From JAPOUP01 sp026708635 (GTDB taxonomy: Bacteria > Pseudomonadota > Alphaproteobacteria > Rhodobacterales > Rhodobacteraceae), in assembly GCA_965200115.1 (NCBI GenBank), contig OZ241336.1, positions 2,046,001-2,110,000 of the forward strand: DNA of 64,000 nt. The letters run 5' to 3'. Below the pieces are notes generated by a model. That model saw nothing but the letters and a program-made list of their open reading frames with translations, had not been told where the DNA came from and searched no databases. This document shows positions 62,582-64,000 of this stretch, one piece after another (position 1 is the first letter of the stretch; the number at the start of each line of letters is the position of its first letter). A program made the translations under genes and the position numbers.

Positions 62582-64000
62582 CGGCTCCGGCCATCGAGCT
62601 CACCGGGATTTCCAAGGCGTTTGGTCCCGTTCAGGCAAACAGGAATATCCACATAAAGGTGATGCCCGGAACCATTCATGGCATCATCGGCGAGAACGGG
62701 GCCGGCAAGTCGACGCTGATGTCAATCCTGTACGGTTTCTACCAGGCTGACTCCGGAAATATCTCCGTCAACGGGGTCAGCACGGACATTCGCGAACCCC
62801 AGCATGCGATCGGCGCGGGAATCGGAATGGTCTTCCAGCACTTCAAGCTGGTGCGGAACTTCACCGTTCTGGAAAACATAATCCTTGGGGCCGAGGACGG
62901 CGCGATGCTCCGGCCCTCCAAGGCGAACGCGCGGAAAGAGCTTAGGCGTCTGGCGGATGAATACGAACTGAACGTCGATCCCGACGCGTTGATCGAGGAT
63001 ATCGGCGTCGGGACGCAGCAGCGGGTGGAAATTCTCAAGGCGCTCTACCGGCAGGCGGATATCCTGATTCTCGACGAACCGACGGGCGTGCTGACACCTG
63101 CCGAGGCCGATCACCTGTTCCGCATTCTCGAGGGACTGAGACGCCAGGGCAAAACGATCATTCTCATCACCCATAAACTTCGCGAGATAATGGAGATCAC
63201 CGATGCCGTAAGCGTCATGCGGGGAGGTGAGATGGTGGCGACCCTGCCGACCGCCGGAACCAGCCCCGAACGGCTGGCGGAATTGATGGTGGGCCGGAAG
63301 GTTCTGCTGCGCATCGACAAGAAACAGGCCGAACCCGGCGACGCCGTTCTGGAGGTCGAGAGCCTCAGCGTCACCGATGCGGATGGGGTGCGGCGTTTGA
63401 GCGACGTTTCGTTCAGCGTCCGTTCCGGGGAGATTCTCGGAATCGCCGGTGTCGCCGGAAATGGCCAGTCCGAGCTTCTCCAGGTACTTGGCGGAATCAC
63501 CGCCGCGACGGGAAACGTCAGGATCAACGGTATCGGGATCAGCCTGAGCGGGCGCCGCGCGGACGGGCAGTCAAGACGCGCGCGCGGCATCGCGCACGTT
63601 CCCGAGGACCGGCAGCATCTCGGCCTGATCATGGATTTCCTCGCATGGGAGAACATGGTTTTCGGCTACCATCACGACCCGGCTTACCGGAGAGGGCGGC
63701 TTCTGATGGACAATGCCGCCATTCGAAGGGATGCCCAAACAAAGATGAGGGAGTTCGACGTGCGGCCGCCGATCCCCGGGCTCCCGGCCAAGAGTTTCTC
63801 GGGAGGCAACCAGCAGAAACTCGTTCTCGCCCGTGAGATGACCCGCGGTCCGGACCTGCTCCTGGTGGGGCAGCCGACGCGGGGCGTTGACATAGGCGCC
63901 ATCGAGTTCATCCATCAGCACATAGTTGACCTGCGCGATGACGGCGCCGCCATCCTACTGGTAAGCGTGGAGCTTGACGAGATCATGTCACTTTCGGACA
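62578..64000 (+). CDS. ABC transporter ATP-binding protein, BMP/nucleoside type, 3' end outside the window
   Basis: 474 codons are seen; the gene runs off the right edge. It is a double ATPase of the sugar/nucleoside importer type. NBD1: GENGAGKST at 38-46, ILILDEPTGVLTPAEADHLF and THKLREIMEITDAVSVMRGG. NBD2 starts at about 255 (VLEVESLSVTDADGVRRLSD) with GVAGNGQSEL, HVPEDRQHLG, SFSGGNQQKLVLAREM and LLLVGQPTRGVDIGAIEFI. The second Walker B has Gly-Gln in place of Asp-Glu, usual for BMP-type ATPases. Permease genes should follow outside the window. Confidence 0.93.
   Translation, partial: MTAPAIELTGISKAFGPVQANRNIHIKVMPGTIHGIIGENGAGKSTLMSILYGFYQADSGNISVNGVSTDIREPQHAIGAGIGMVFQHFKLVRNFTVLENIILGAEDGAMLRPSKANARKELRRLADEYELNVDPDALIEDIGVGTQQRVEILKALYRQADILILDEPTGVLTPAEADHLFRILEGLRRQGKTIILITHKLREIMEITDAVSVMRGGEMVATLPTAGTSPERLAELMVGRKVLLRIDKKQAEPGDAVLEVESLSVTDADGVRRLSDVSFSVRSGEILGIAGVAGNGQSELLQVLGGITAATGNVRINGIGISLSGRRADGQSRRARGIAHVPEDRQHLGLIMDFLAWENMVFGYHHDPAYRRGRLLMDNAAIRRDAQTKMREFDVRPPIPGLPAKSFSGGNQQKLVLAREMTRGPDLLLVGQPTRGVDIGAIEFIHQHIVDLRDDGAAILLVSVELDEIMSLSD

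Noticed and set aside
1..64000. CRISPR array or rRNA operon
   Set aside because: No regularly spaced short repeats and no rRNA-like conserved stretches were seen on either strand.

Overview
The window looks like a chromosomal segment of an alphaproteobacterium, most probably Rhodobacterales-like. Pointers are the rpsO-pnp pair, a pntA-pntB transhydrogenase operon next to trpS and a rhomboid homologue, the NifU-tsaB pair, a TAXI-type TRAP transporter, a short Rhodobacter-type porin, high GC and compact operons. This is inferred from gene content and protein style; no rRNA, tRNA or CRISPR array was found. The window begins inside a subtilisin-type protease gene and ends inside an ABC ATPase gene.

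Housekeeping blocks alternate with accessory DNA. 1-1.8 kb: an IetAS-like AAA ATPase/S8 protease pair with a palindromic operator candidate, then a small membrane ORF between 14-bp inverted repeats. 2.0-4.7 kb: rpsO-pnp. 4.9-7.8 kb: Uma2 nuclease-like protein, lytic transglycosylase, DUF3883 nuclease-like protein. 7.8-13 kb: decayed DNA with lipoprotein tail fragments, a degenerate serine recombinase between inverted repeats, a frameshifted Ntn-hydrolase-like gene and a PLD-family protein. 10.4-22.2 kb: a surface block on the minus strand (porin, several paralogous lipoproteins with a TbpB-like C-terminal barrel, an inverse-autotransporter barrel coupled to a Cys-rich lipoprotein, a tiny lipoprotein) and a divergent ORF interrupted by an 18-G homopolymer.

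22.6-30.3 kb: catalytically dead rhomboid, trpS, pntB/pntA and quinone-linked D-lactate dehydrogenase. 30.3-35.9 kb: a second IetAS locus whose protease is frameshifted and truncated, an orphan XRE protein, a toxin-antitoxin wreck and a two-gene operon of a P-loop ATPase with an unknown partner. 36-39.8 kb: a divergent sugar locus, a Gfo/Idh/MocA-aldo/keto reductase fusion facing a GH4 glycosidase.

39.8-52.5 kb is a defence/plasticity island: tiny ORFs, another TbpB-like lipoprotein, two type IV AbiE modules (one with a broken toxin, one intact), fragments of phage-type genes, a 1,928-residue Hhe-like helicase-nuclease, a HigBA-like pair whose toxin has lost a normal start codon, and a transposase remnant. 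53-64 kb returns to metabolism and transport: class IV aminotransferase, universal stress protein, SDR, TAXI-TRAP operon, NifU, tsaB and a BMP-type ABC operon.

Recurring themes are surface variation (homopolymers, paralogous lipoproteins, a recombinase remnant in inverted repeats) and turnover of defence and addiction modules, most of which show a broken toxin or effector beside an intact partner.
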